Part shown: positions 37,294 to 50,400 of the stretch, piece by piece
Layout: every line of letters starts with the position of its first letter
Position numbering within the stretch: position 1 is the first letter of the stretch
Assembly (NCBI RefSeq): GCF_029962835.1
Contig: NC_080577.1
Span: 23,356,501-23,420,500 of the forward strand
Direction: 5' to 3'
Source: Magnolia sinica
Taxonomy: Eukaryota > Streptophyta > Magnoliopsida > Magnoliales > Magnoliaceae
DNA: 64,000 nt
Made by a program: the position numbers and the translations under genes
The notes under the pieces: generated by a model
Database searches by the model: none
Seen by the model: the letters and a program-made list of their open reading frames with translations, nothing else
Told to the model about the DNA's origin: nothing

Positions 37294-37790
37294 GGAAGCG
37301 GATTGCGTACGCTTAGCATACTGCGTAAACTCTGTGAAATGGTCCATCATGATTTATGTATTTTATCTGATCCGTCCATCCATTTTCCCAAATAATTTTA
37401 GGGCTTGACTTCAAAAATTAAGCATTTATAATGTTCAAATGGACCACACCACAGGAAACAGTTGACTTTAACTTCTACCGTTGAAAATATCTTGGGGGCC
37501 ACAGAAGTTTTGGATCAAGCTTATATTTGTATTTTCTATTCATCCATATCTGTATGATCTTATGAACAGGTTGGATGACAAATAAACATCATTGTGGGGC
37601 CTAGCAAGCTTTCAACGGTGGAAATCATTATCCCCACTCTTTCCTGTGGTGTGATACACTTGATCATTGGATATGATTCAATTTTGGGTTCAACCCCTTA
37701 AATTAGATGGAAAAACGGATGTACGGCGTGGATATACCGCATACATTCAAGGTGGGCCCAACTGAGTAACTCAGTACGCAATCCGATTTC
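37294..37790. mobile_element. Fold-back Mutator-like element, GCGTACG-end subfamily
   Basis: Ends GGAAGCGGATTGCGTACG and, inverted, GAAATCGGATTGCGTACTGA. The arms contain CACACCACAGGAAACAGTTG and the reverse TCCTGTGGTGTGATACACTT. Flanking 9-mers match weakly. Confidence 0.75.
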
Positions 37791-37794
37791 GAAA

Positions 37795-38320
37795 TGTGAG
37801 GGTTGAATACCAAATGTCAGGGGTGGTGAACCGACACGCAGCATGATAGGGGATACACATGGTCGAGAGCACCGAGTGTTAAAAACATCCCCCACTCCAT
37901 CAATCCAGTGGGTTCCTTCAGTTTTTGCCAGGAAAGAAATACCCACCGTTGAAATCTTCATGGTCCACCTTGATGTTTGTATGCCATCCAAACCCTTATT
38001 AAGGTCATTCCAACAATTGCAAACTCTTGTGGCCCTGGGAATGTTTCAATGGATGTTATTCAATCTCCACTGCTTCCTCTCGTGTGGCCCACTTGAATTT
38101 TAGATCTTCCTTATTTTTGCTCTCATATCCTAAAATGAGCTGGCAAATTTTGATAGACATAAACTCTTCACAAACATTACGGTGGGCCCCACCTAGCTTC
38201 CAAGCGCACCAAGTTCCTGTGCTCAGTAGCTTACAGCCTTCCACCTAGCTTCCAAGCGCACTGGATGGATTGCTCACAAACATAACGGTGGGCCCCACTC
38301 AAGTTGATCATCCTTGAATT
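37795..38320. mobile_element. Degraded fold-back element
   Basis: The arm words remain (GGTCCACCTTGATGTTTGTA, TCTCCACTGCTTCCTC, TTACGGTGGGCCCCACC). A CCACCTAGCTTCCAAGCGCA segment is doubled near 38190 and 38238. Confidence 0.5.
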
Positions 38321-40430
38321 TAATTGGTCCATGTCATTAATGCTGACGTCAGTACAGAACCTTAACAAAATAAAGAATTATTTACAAAATACTGCCTGAT
38401 TAACGTAGAAGATAACGGTCCCAAGGACGCGTCTTAGCCACGACCAAGGATCCAGTTATGTTTTTGGACCCTGGGCCTACTTCCAGCACCTTATTCAAGG
38501 ATCCGTCTTAGCTGTGATCAGGATCCAGTGATGTCGGCGGGACCTTGACGGTGGCCCACCTCAATGCATGTGTTCTATGTCTAGCCTCACGCATGAAACT
38601 ACGCACACGCATGTAAGATCAGGGCCACTAGTCAAGCAATCTGTTTAGATGCTTCTCTCGCCTTTTAAAAAAGAAAAAAAGGAAGAAGAAGAAGAAGAAG
38701 ACTATCATCTAGTGGGCCAGACGTGCACGTAGAATATGAATTTGGACCATTGATTTTGCACGTTGGGACCAACAGTACGCATGTACACCTGAATCATGCA
38801 AAACCCAAGTGAGGATATTCCGCATTTTATTTATGGAACTTTTACAGTCATCAACGTGCTTTGCTCCGAAGCTCCTCCCTACCAACACACCACGACATTA
38901 TCCAGACCGATCATTATGCAGATCACACCGTGTGGAGTCCATATAGTTAAAAGCATACTGATCAGAGATCCTGACTATACACAGCTGGTGAGTTAGATAC
39001 TGCCTTTCTGCAACGTTATTCCTAACGAGCGGGTCTTTGCCTTGTGGTTCTTCAATCGTAATGGTCAAGATCATCATGAGATTGGCCAGATGATCCAAAA
39101 TGTTGATAATCTAATGGGCCCTAACAGGCATTAAGTACACATCCAAAATGTCCAAGATTGGAAGATTATAGCCATCCAATAGTGTGCTTTACTTTTCAAG
39201 GGTCAGAATTCATCCACTACAGGAAATTTACAGAAAGTGCCATCAAATCAACATTGCAGATTACCAGGCCATGGACCCTAATTGCACAAGCGCAAAGCCA
39301 GGGAAGTTGTTTATAAATTGCATACACTTTGGCAGAGGATCACATGGCTGATACATAGTACGCACGGGTTTTTGGTCTGCACAAGTCCAATGGCTTGGTG
39401 ATCCGGACCATTGATATGAAGGGAGCTACTGTGGATGTAAGATTTTCACTAGAAGATCCTGGCCATCCAAATCTTGGCCTTTTCCAGTTATGGATGAGTG
39501 GTGTATTTATTTTAGTAACAGTCTTTATCTGTCGGCCAACAACCAAAGGATTGTCGTCCCATAAAGGATCTGTTGCCGCCTGGTCCATCTACCTTACGGC
39601 CCCTCAGATCAACAGCTTAGGACGCCTGAACCACAGCTCAAAAAACAAGGGACCTATGTATATTTTTTAGGTCGACCATATCATCCCTGGACATGCAAAG
39701 CATACTCTAGTTTTTCGTTTGCACCACTACCCATGGTTCAGTGCTTCACACGGTTCATTTGATGCAATGCAAAGTTGCGGACCATGGCCAACAAATCTCT
39801 TTGCCAGGTTATACCAAACCTTCCATCGATCAACTTACGATTGGCGGCTAAGAGAATTAATAAGGCAACAGCCCACATTCAGATCGAAAAGAAAAGGTCA
39901 AATAATGGACATTTTTGCATCACAGCCCGTACGTGATGAGGCCCATCAGACCAGCATATGCAACTGAACGGTGGGCCCACCATCACAAAATGGAAAACAG
40001 AGGATGTTTTCCATATCCAGGGAACACATGAGAGGCGTGGAATAGTTGGAATGGGCACTTTGAGCGGTTTCTAGGTTACCTGATGTAGCCAGTTCTGGTA
40101 AAAAAGGAGGTCCAACCATTTTAAGAAACTAACCAGTGGATCAAAAGCCCTAGGACTGATGGAACTCACCAAGCTAGGCCCTTAAACCACTGGGGATTGT
40201 AACATACGACCATGCTCCACAGCCTCCACAGTGGCCCAATCTGCGGTAGCACTGAGGCCTCTCTTTTCTAGATAGCTGTTTCCACTATGGCGGCCATACT
40301 CTGGCTGTGCAGGCAGCCTTTTCCACCTTGTGGTGGCTTTCACTATGGTCTAAGGTTACCCCATAAGTAACCCCTTAAATGAGTTAAACGCAGACGTGGT
40401 GTGGGCCCTGACATAACCAATACGCCTATA
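38321..40430. other. Unassigned 2.1 kb without a recognisable gene
   Basis: It contains two copies of a GTCTTAGC..GATCAAGGATCCAGT-like unit near 38430 and 38500, and a (GAA)n tract near 38685-38700. Short open frames resemble no family I know. A fossil of an unknown element is possible. Confidence 0.35.
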
Positions 40431-40436
40431 AGGAAA

Positions 40437-40437
40437 C

Positions 40438-40469
<32 letters not shown>

Positions 40470-40470
40470 A
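40437..40470. repeat. (GA)n microsatellite
   Basis: Interrupted GA tract. The following sequence to 41448 is AT-rich with several A-runs and shows no gene. Confidence 0.85.
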
Positions 40471-41448
40471 GGTGGAATAAGCACTTAATTGTTACATTTC
40501 TGACAACCTCTGATGTGGGTTTAACCTTCATTTTAGTTTCCTTGTCTGTGTAAACATTTAGCTGTTTTTAGCCCTAATGCTTTTGCCTTTTTCTTTCCAA
40601 AATTTTTCTGTCTTTCCCAGGTGATTTATTTTATTTTTCTTTTCTTTTTTTGAAGGATACAAGGAAGAAAAAACTCAAAACATGCAGAAAAACTGCATAT
40701 TCTTCAAGGAAAGTTTTAAAAAAATAAAAATAAAAATAAAAGAAGAAAAGAAAAGGTACAAAGACAGCCTTATTTCTGAAATACAGTAAATAGATACTGC
40801 CAACGGCTACAATATTTGGTACTTCTGTAAAAATTCTTTCTTTGCAAGGCCTGCAGAAAAAAAAAAAAAAATCTTGTAAATCAGTCATGATATTTATGAT
40901 GTATGCATTGACATTGTATTTTGGTTGCATTCAGGTAATATGTTAAAAGACTGAAGGCAAAACTGTTCAAGCATTAGCATATATGGCATGCATATATTCG
41001 GGTAGAGCTTAATTGGGGTATGATGATGATGATATATCAGAGTAGAGAAACATAAAAAAGAACATATGATTACACGGGAACCCTGGTTTCTCAAATTTCC
41101 AGACGTAGGTTAATGGTTCGTTTTAGCCATGCAAATTTATGAAGCCCATGGTGGGAAAACAAATGGGTTGCCATTTACAAATACCCTATATTTCCATCAT
41201 TTTGGAAGCAAGCAATCTTGTTGAGCTCCAAAATCCGGTAAAGGCTATATTTTGTATACTAAAATATGATTATGAAACCTAAACTGCTTTATATTTCAAA
41301 GCAAACAATCCTCTTTATTGGTCGGAAGATAGATTCATCTTTTGATTTCCCCAGCAACTCCTGCACCATCAGATTGATTTGTTGTTTCATGTCTGCTTGC
41401 TCCACGATTTTGGGAGTGTCTGCAGAGGGGTAGTGGGATTTTCTGCTT

Positions 41449-42510
41449 CCATTCTTGAAACCTTCTTTTTTATATATAAAAAAAAGCAATGGGAATTTAT
41501 TAAAGAACGGAGGAGAGGAACAAGGGGGGCTTGCTGAGATAGCAGAGCCAAAACCAGAAAAACACACTACAAGCCTAAAAAGAGAAAATTAAAATCTCCA
41601 AGACTATATACATTAGAAGCCCATTCAATAAGCAGCTTTTTTGCTCTCGATCCCATAACTTAAGCCGAAGCCTGCGCATTGTTGAAACATCTATCGTTTC
41701 TCTCCTTCCAGACCGCCCACCAGATAGCCATGATTGCCATTTTCCAAACCTTAGATCTGACTTTACCCAACTTGAAGCCGTGCCAGTAAGCAAGAAAAGA
41801 GGAGGCAGAAGCTGGCACACAGCCACTAATGTTGAACCTTGAGAAAAAGTCCTGCCGGATCTGAGAGATGAACGGACAGTGCACGAGGAGGTGATTGACC
41901 GATTCATCGTAGCCCATGCAACATAGACATATGTTGGCGAGCTGCATTCCTTTCTTCATGAGGTTGTCTACTGTGAGAATCCGATTCCTAGAGGCCAACC
42001 AAGCAAAACCGATATATTTTGGGGGGGCAGGATATTTCCAGATAAACGGAGAAGCCAACGTTGCAGGGGGAGAGGAGGGGAGAAGAGAAGCGTACAGGGA
42101 CTTCACCGAGAACTGGGAGGATTTATCTTTGGTCCAGATTATTTTATCTGGATTGGTCTGGGACGGGGTAACCCTGGATAAGCAATCAAGAAGCTCAGCA
42201 AAATGAGCAACCTCCCAGTTGTAAAGATTTCTACAGCAGCTGATATCCCACACTAAACCAGATTCAGATTGAGAGAAAAAGCTGTTAATGGGCCTGTCCT
42301 TCCTGACAGTGAGACGATAAATAGATGGGAAGCTGTCCCTCAAACTCCTTTTCCCTATCCAGTGGTCCTCCCAAAACCAAATCGCCGACCCGTTTCCCAA
42401 ATGAAAAGCAATATTCTCCATTACCGAATTTTCGGATCGAAGGATTCCTTTCCAAATGCGAGAAGCTCTGTAGGCTGTAGAATCCCTAGTCCATTCTTGA
42501 AACCTTCTTT
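41449..42510 (-). mobile_element. 5'-truncated L1-type LINE with 20 bp target duplication
   Basis: LINE 41469-42490, read on the minus strand, flanked by two identical copies of CCATTCTTGAAACCTTCTTT (41449-41468 and 42491-42510). It encodes the C-terminal zinc-binding part of ORF2 (the zf-RVT domain): LGNGSAIWFWEDHWIGKRSL, then CLCCMGYDESVNHLLVHCPF and WWAVWKERNDRCF. The frame 41660-42421 is open for 253 residues. Truncation at the 5' end and a 20 bp duplication are normal for L1 insertion. A perfect duplication indicates fairly recent insertion. Confidence 0.93.
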
Positions 42511-43109
42511 AATATGCTGTGCAATCAATGCACTTATGTCTCATCCAGAAGAGAGTTCTACTTGATATCTCACCACTTACATAGCATGTGGGAAGTCTTG
42601 AAGCTTGAAAATGCCCAAGCCCAAGATGACCAAAATAAACATTTTGAATAGGCCCAGGTCTGAGCAAAGCTCAAACTATGAATTTAGGAGTCTCATATCA
42701 ACAATAGAGAATCCTGCACATGCTTAATGGACAAGTTCTCCTTGGAATGTTTGGTCCTTCATGTCCTGGGAAGTTGAAATTTGGAGATAAGAGGATCCTG
42801 AGAAAATGGATTTGAGGAGAAGGTTGGAAGATATGTAACACGAGAAATAAAGTGAAGATCAAAGTGTTTTCAATGATTACATGATGGTTGTAACCACACA
42901 AAATGCATGTGCCAGGAATGAATGTTTAGCAACTGAAATGAAGTGAAATTTTCCGGGAAGGTGGGTAAACAAAATGTCTTGCCTCAAGGTGTCATTGAAC
43001 ATGAGAGCTTTCACAGCTTGTAATGAACCCTCACCCAATTTATAATTAACTATTACTAAACTGGAATTGAAATCCAATTGACATGTAAGCAGTGAAGATG
43101 TGAAGGCAA
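42511..43109. other. Non-coding stretch between two LINE pieces
   Basis: No gene or element boundary that I can support. Confidence 0.35.
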
Positions 43110-43700
43110 TGAAGCCGATGGAGCTTCAGCCGGCAAAGCCCTCTGGCAATGGATTACTCTTCATGTCTCCAACTACCTGGATGGGATTTCATTGCTGCAA
43201 CTAGTCTGCATCTTTATGAAGGAATGGAATATAGCCAGGGATAAGACAACCGGAGCTACCAGGAGTTTCACCTTTGGAAGGTATGGAACGCTGAAGGAGG
43301 TGGAAGAAGCAATGCAAAAGGGTATGGTAAGATCTATGCAGGGAAAGAAATCAGGGTTTTGATTATACAATACGGGCCATAATACAGAAGAGGAGAACTG
43401 CCAGCAACACCACAAAGATCTTGAAGGGAAGATGGAAAGGTCTGACAGGGATTATCAGGACATTCTGCCAGCAAGAAGAATCTCGGTCAAAGGAAAGAGG
43501 GGAGAAGGTTCACAGAAGAGGGGAGGAAATCAAAGGGGGAACAAGCAAACCTGTCTCTATAGAGGTCTGTGATGGGTCAGTTGGTAGTTGACTGAAGGGA
43601 GGTAGAGCCATTGGCAAAAATCTCCCAAGGCAGCCTGGTGGCAATGCTTGCTGACCCAGTGGTCAGTGTGTGAAAAGTCTGTGATTGCTCAAACATGAGA
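43110..43700 (+). mobile_element. LINE ORF1 fragment with RRM-like domain
   Basis: The plus-strand translation gives LWQWITLHVSNYLDGISLLQ, then TGATRSFTFGRYGTLKEVEE and QGKKIRVLIIQYGP with frame breaks. This is the order of an RNA-recognition motif with RNP1-like F-x-FGRY, as found in ORF1 of RRM-type plant LINEs. A longer relative is at 55.4-58.2 kb. Confidence 0.6.
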
Positions 43701-43999
43701 TAGGGCCATCAGAGATTCCAATCATGCATAAGAAGGCTAACCCAGGGGAAGGCTTTGGGTCAAAATGGAGTTTGGGCAGCATGTCAAGAGAGTGCTACAG
43801 GATATCACACGGCAAATAGCAGTTTCAGAGTGCGACTTGCCCTGATACGCAGTGGCTTTTTTTTTTTTAATCGATAGGTAAATGGGCTTGAAGCTGAGAC
43901 ATTAATGTTGAACCAAGCACTCTCTACCATTGAGATACGATCCTGAACCCATCTTGATACACCCACCAAAACCGATTTTCAGAACCTTGCCCCTGGCCG

Positions 44000-44345
44000 A
44001 AGGTAACCTTTTCTGCTAAAGGATTTTACAAGGTGCATTTCCCTAAGCACCCTTCTCAAGATCAAAATTTGGAATTCAGTTGCACCCCCTAGAGTTAAAG
44101 CATTCTTTTGGATGGCTTTGTCAAACAAAATCCTTGTGCTCAGCAACCTTCAAGACAGGAATATGACCCTCCTAGATAGGTGTTTTCTTTGCCAGAAGGA
44201 CAGAGACAGTTCACTATATCTTCTTGCATTTTGTAATAGCCAATGATGCATACAACTTTTTTAACCTCTGAGGCTAGTTGGTTCCAAGGACCATTTTGAG
44301 GTTCTAGTGCCATTAAGGCCAAAGATCCGATCTTTTCCAACATGT
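44000..44345 (+). mobile_element. LINE ORF2 zinc-binding fragment
   Basis: The plus strand encodes IWNSVAPPRVKAFFWMALSN, then NMTLLDRCFLCQKDRDSSLY, the zf-RVT signature (W-x-PP-K-x-F-x-W, then C-x2-C). It is a short broken piece lying just downstream of the helicase stop codon. Confidence 0.7.
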
Positions 44346-44473
44346 GGAACTAGAAACTGTGATTTTCACGTGGAGTCTAAAACATCACATACAAACAAAA
44401 GTATCAAACTGTAAAAGTCTAAGAAATGATACCAGCATAGAGCCAATGTGAGTACATTCCCAAAACATAGCTT

Positions 44474-47400
44474 CTATTTGCCACCATCTTTCTTGTGCTT
44501 CTTCTCTCTCCTCCTTTGTTCACGCATACCTGGTGATGGAAAGACCCGACTATGAAAATGTTCCAAATAAGCAGCAAGGAAATATCTCAAAAACAGCACA
44601 AACAAGCAGGTGTAGAGGAAAACAAACATACGTTTTTTCTCGTCTCTCCTTTTTCTTCTTCTGTTCTCTATTGTCTTTTGTCTTTCTGCTTCATGTTTTA
44701 GGTCCATGCAAACCTAGCAAATATATGGAAAACAAATTATGCAAACCTCAGATATGCAGAGCTCAAAAACCTCAACACCAACACTTCCAAAGTAACACAC
44801 ACACACATGCACGCACACACAAACAGATAAGGTCACATTGATGTGTACCCTTGACAAGGCTCCAAAAGTCAAGCACGAGGTGAGATGGATTGAGCTATTT
44901 ACCTCATTCTCATTGGAAACAAATTGTGTCCCACGTTTGGATACCATTTCAAATCGTGTCCAACATTTGGATGCCAATTTTTTTTTTTTTCTCATGAATC
45001 CAAGATATTTGGATGCCTTTGTTTTGGCAATACATGTCTGGTGCTAATAAAGCAACTATGAAATGGCCATGTAATAGAGATGCTTCAATGTTCAACACGA
45101 CGTAATGACAATTTATTAAAAGATAAGAACGGGGTTTGGAGGCTAAACTAAGAAAATGCACATGTCGCCAACATAAAAAAGATTATCTCGCTGCACCATC
45201 TGTTGCCATAAAATCGGCCAAAGAGTAAGCCAATGTAGAGACTAAACTAAGAAAACAGGAAAAAGAGAAATTAGCCCCTGATTTCATTAACACAAAAATA
45301 TTAAATCCAAAAGCTTCTTCTTCTTCCCCGAGAAACAGTAAAACAGTGACCAACCCAGCCTGGTTGACTTCGGTGAGTACCAGGTTGACCGGCATGGTTT
45401 GCAAACTGCGACATAGACTACTGAGTTCTGTATTCAAACACCATACAAAAATCTGAAAATGATCAATTTAAGAATTTTATAGACAGAATTACTCCAAGAT
45501 TTATCTTTCAAAAAGAAATTACTCCATCAAGATTTGCCATTGAATTGCTTGTGACAATATTGGGAAGTATGGACCTGGTGGGAAGTTAGGCATTGTTTAT
45601 CATGTGGGAAATATGGCTGACATATTCAGGTATTCAAGGCATTACGGATGGAAATAAATGGAGCAAAGTTTCATCTGGTTCTCTATGGCTTTGAAAACTC
45701 TCTTCACACCATGTGCGTTCCTTATATTGAAAGAGGCTAATTTATTTTTTTTTTTTGAAAGGTGAAAGTGACTAAAAATGTTATCAAGTGGATTAATTGA
45801 TATGAGAAATATCCTTGGAGGCTTGCAGATATGTTTGTGGCTGTTAGAAATGTTATTTATGATCTGGAGACATCTATTGGTCACATTCATCATGAGGAGA
45901 ACTCAGAGCCTGATTCATTAGCTAGAGAGGGCATTAGCCATACTTCTGCATTGGTAAGGAATCATTTCATCATTGAGTAATCAGTTTTTTCTTTTGCATT
46001 CTTGCAATTGTGCCATCTTTTTCTTCTGATAAAAACTCACCATTAGTTGAAAAATGGAAGGGAAAAAAAAAAAGTATTGTCTGCTTGAATTGAACAGGCA
46101 TCACTTTTTCCTCAAACATTTATAGATGAAGACGACAACAGTCCTATTCTTTTTTTTTTTTCTTTTTTTCTTCTTTTTTTTTGACAATAGAAAATTTTAT
46201 ATAAAAAGAGGAAAATAACAAAACAAAGGAGGGCTGAGAAGCTGAGATAGCCCCTCCGCTACTACCTGAGAAAAAAGAAAATTACAATCCTTTAGATTAT
46301 CAACAGCATAAGCCCACTCTACTATAAAATGGATCACCCTATTGACGGTACCCTGTGAAGATTTTGACATGTCATTAAAGACCCTCCCATTTCTTTCTTC
46401 CCAAACAGCCCACCAGACAGCCAAAAGTGCCATTTTCCACAACTTAGACCCAGTGTTCGTATTATCGGCGAAAAATCGATATTATCGCCGATAATTTCGG
46501 TATCGCTGGACTTGCGATACCGAAAACCCAAAAATTCGTTTCTCTTCCAAATATCGGCGATATATATCGCCGATAACGTTGATGACAACGAAAATATCGA
46601 CAATTCGATGATTATATCTCTGTATACAGCCTTAAATTCAAAAAAAAGAAACAAAAAAGAAAAAAGAAAAGAAAAGAAAAAGAAAAGAAAAAGAAAAAGC
46701 GAGAGATATTAGATTAGATAGAGCGAGTAATTGAATAGATTCATACCTGTGGAAGGAGAATCTAACGGAGCTACCCGCGTTGCGGCGGCCGCTGCGGAGG
46801 GATGGCATGAGTTTTAGGGTTTTGAAAGAGGGATCGCAGCTATTTGCTTTAACTTTACCTTTTTAGCTTTTTCTAAAGTATGCTTTTTCCACCGTTTAAA
46901 AGCATATGTCACCACTATTTTAGATGGAAATAAAACTAATACTTTAAGTAACTTTTAAGTTATTTTAGAGTGTGAGTTTCGTATCATGTAATAAAACTGG
47001 TTCACCACCACTTTAAGAAAAAAAATGCAGCTTTAAAACAGCTAAAAATTTAAATAGAGTGGGATATTTATGGCAGGTGAGGCCCTTACTATGGGGCACA
47101 CCATGATCTACGTATTCTTTATCTACATTGTCCACCCATTTTGCCAAAACGTTTTACGGCATGAGCCCAAAAATCAAGATCCAAATCTCGTGGACCATAC
47201 AACAACGGTGATTGAATGCCATACCATTAAAAACTTCCTTGGGCTCACCTTAATCTTTCCATAATGTTTATTTGTCATCTAACCAGATGCTAAGGTCACT
47301 TGAACATGGATAAAGGGAAAAAGGAAATATCAGCTTGATCCAAAACTTTTGTGGCCCATTTATGGTCAATCACCATTGTTTCCTATGATGAGGTCCACTT

Positions 47401-50400
47401 GAGAATTGGATCCACTTCATTTTTAGGTTCATGCCCTAAAAGGATCTTGTAAAATAGATGGATATAGAATACATAATTCAAAGTTGGGGCCACCCTCTTA
47501 AGTGAGGCCGAGGCCACACATCATCCACTCCCGATGGTTAGAAGCATGGATGGATTGGATGGTTGGATGGATGTTTGGATTGATAGATGGGATGGATGGA
47601 TGGATGGATGTTTGGATGATTGGATAGGATGGATGGGTCGGTTGGATGGATGTTTAAATGGATAGATGGGATGGATGTTTGGATGATTGGATGGTTGGAT
47701 GGGATGGGATGGGATGGATGGATGGATGGATGATTGGATGGGATGATTTGATGTGGTGGATGGGATGGACGGATGGGTCGGTTGGATGAATGTTTAAATG
47801 GATAGATGGGATGGATGTTTGGATGGATGGATGATTTGATGCAATGGATGGGATGGATGGATGATGATTTGATGGCATGGATGGATGGGATGGTTGGATG
47901 GTTGAATTATTGGATAGATGGGATGGATGGATGGATAAATGTTTGGATGATTGGATGATTTGATGGGATGGATGGATCGTTAGATGGATAGATGGGATGA
48001 TTGGGTGGTTGGATGGTTGGATGATTGGATGCGATGGATGGATGGATGGATGTTTGGATGATTGGATGGGATGGTTGGATGGATAGATGGGATGGATGTG
48101 TGGATGTTTGGATGATTTGATGGCATAGATGGATGGGATGGTTGGATTATTAGATAGATGGGATGGATGGATAAATGTTTGGATGATTGGATGATTTGAT
48201 GGGATGGATGGATCGTTAGAGAGATAGATGGGATGGTTGGGTGGTTGGATGGTTGGATGGATGGATGATTGGATGCGATGGATGGATGGATGGATGATTG
48301 GATGGATAGATGGGATGGATGGATGATAGGATGGATAGATGGGATGGATGTATGGATGTTCGGATGATTTGATGGCATGGATGGATGGGATGGTTGAATG
48401 GTTGGATTATTAGATAGATGGGATGGATGGATAAATGTTTGGATGATTGGATGATTTGATAGGATGGATGGATAGTTAGATGGATAGATGGGATGGTTGG
48501 GTGGTTAGATGGTTGGATGGATGGATGGATGATTGGATGGATGATTTGATGTGATGGATGGATGGGATGGATGGATGATTGGCTGGATGGATAGATGGGA
48601 TGGATGTGTGGATTTTTGAATGATTTGATGGCATGGATGGATGGGATGGTTGGATGGTTGGATTATTGGATAGATGGGATGGATGGATAAATGTTTGGAT
48701 GATTGGATGATTTGATAGGATGGATGGATAGTTAGATGGGATGGATGGATGGGATGGTTTGGGTGGTTGAATGGTTGGATGGATGGGATGGATGGTTGAG
48801 TGGTTGGATGGTTGGCTGGATGGGATGGTTGGTTGGGTGGTTGGATGCTTGGATGGATGGTTGGATCATAATGCATATGTATTTTGTTTAATTTATATGC
48901 TTATTTATGCATAGTTGTAAAATGTATGAATGCATTATACTTGTTAATTGGTTTAATGAGATTTAAGCGATTGTTATGCTACTATTGGATTGTTTCTTAT
49001 GATAACACATGCTTGTAGGCCCCAATTAAATAGAAACTTAATATGTATGCATTCTTTTTTACAATTTTTTAATTCATAAACATGTAAATATGTGTATTTA
49101 AGCCTCTACTGAAGTTTCATTGAAAAATTACATCGTTTTACCATGTTTTCCCCGCATTTCCGGTTATCGGCGATATTATCGGCGATAACGATATTATATC
49201 TTTATCTCCAGCCAGCGAAACTTGTAGCGATACCGACAACTCGAACACTGCTTAGACCTATAGTTTCCAAAATTGATGCCATGCCAAGCCTGCTGCAATC
49301 CTCTCACAGATTGTGGGAATGACCATTGGATGTTAAAGTGGAGCAAGATGGCAATCCAAATCCGATATGTGAAGGGGCAGTGGATGAAAAGATGACCCAC
49401 AGTTTCTTCATTTTCCATACAGCAAAGGCCAATGTTAGGAATAACCATGCCCCTTTTTTCTCAAATTGTCCACAGTCAGGACCTTTTTCTTGCAAACCAA
49501 CCAGCTGAAAGAGGCTATCTTTGGGGGGACGTGGTATTTCCGAATGTGATGCGTCAGATCTTCTTCTATAGAAGGGGTGTTTTTTGCAATATGACTGTAG
49601 AAGGATTTTACCGAAAATAAACCTGATTTGTCAGGCCGCCAAACTATAGAATCTTGAGAGGAGAGATCCAGTTTACTGCCTTGTAAACGATTGAGAAGCG
49701 ATACATATTCTTCCATCTCTCAGTCCCGAAGATGTCTTCTACAAATCGGATTCCAAACCACTTCTCCTCCTGTAACCGTATAACAATCTTTCACAAAGAC
49801 GGACTGATTCTGGACCAAGTGATAAATGCGTGGAAAACTATCGCGAAGAGCTTTGACCCCTACATGTCTTCCCAAAAGCAAGTACGCTCACTGTTTCCAA
49901 TTGTGATGCTTGTTCCTTTGACAACCTCATCCTTAATGGACAGAATTCCTCTCTATAGAGCTGAAGCTTTGTATTTGGAGGATTTCTTTGTCCACCAACC
50001 CCCTTCTGAATAGCCATACTTGCTTTTTACCACCTCATTCCGTTTGCCTAAAAGAGCCCAATTCATGCATTTAAGATCTTTTATACCTGCCCCTCCTTGA
50101 ATATGCTTACATACTTCCTTCCAATTTACCAGATGAAATTTTTTCGTCTGCCCTGCCCTGCCACAGAAAATCCCGTCTAATTCTCTCTAAAGATGCCAAA
50201 ATAGGAGGTGGGCAAGTGAAGAGAGACATAAAATATACAGGCAAGTTCGACAATGCTGCCTTTATGAGAGTTAACCGTCCTCCCAAGGATAAAAATCTGC
50301 ACTTCCATCTAGCAAGATAGGATCGAAATCTGTCTATTACCTTGTCCCATAAAGCAATTGGAGGCTTTCCGAGGCATAGCGGTAATCTGACAAACGTTGG

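Larger units (their letters stand above)
46443..49258. mobile_element. 2.8 kb non-autonomous hAT element with perfect 8 bp target duplication
   Basis: Element 46451-49250, exactly 2,800 bp. The ends are CAGTGTTCGTATTATCGGCG and, inverted, CAGTGTTCGAGTTGTCGGTA, with ATATCGGCGATA words in both subterminal regions. CTTAGACC is present on both sides (46443-46450 and 49251-49258). 8 bp plus CAGTG ends is diagnostic of hAT. No transposase is seen. The interior holds a fold-back Mutator-like element and a large GGAT array. It splits the LINE at 46182-50790. A relative with transposase begins at 58755. Confidence 0.93.

Noticed and set aside
43855-43960. Another SINE-like stretch with TCAATGGTAGAGAGTGCTTG on the minus strand
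   Set aside because: A tRNA-like A-box is plausible, but I could not find a clean B-box or target duplication.
47654-48876. Long open frames rich in Ser, His, Pro and Ile on the minus strand
   Set aside because: They are translations of the GGAT array, whose short period without stops keeps frames open. No gene structure.
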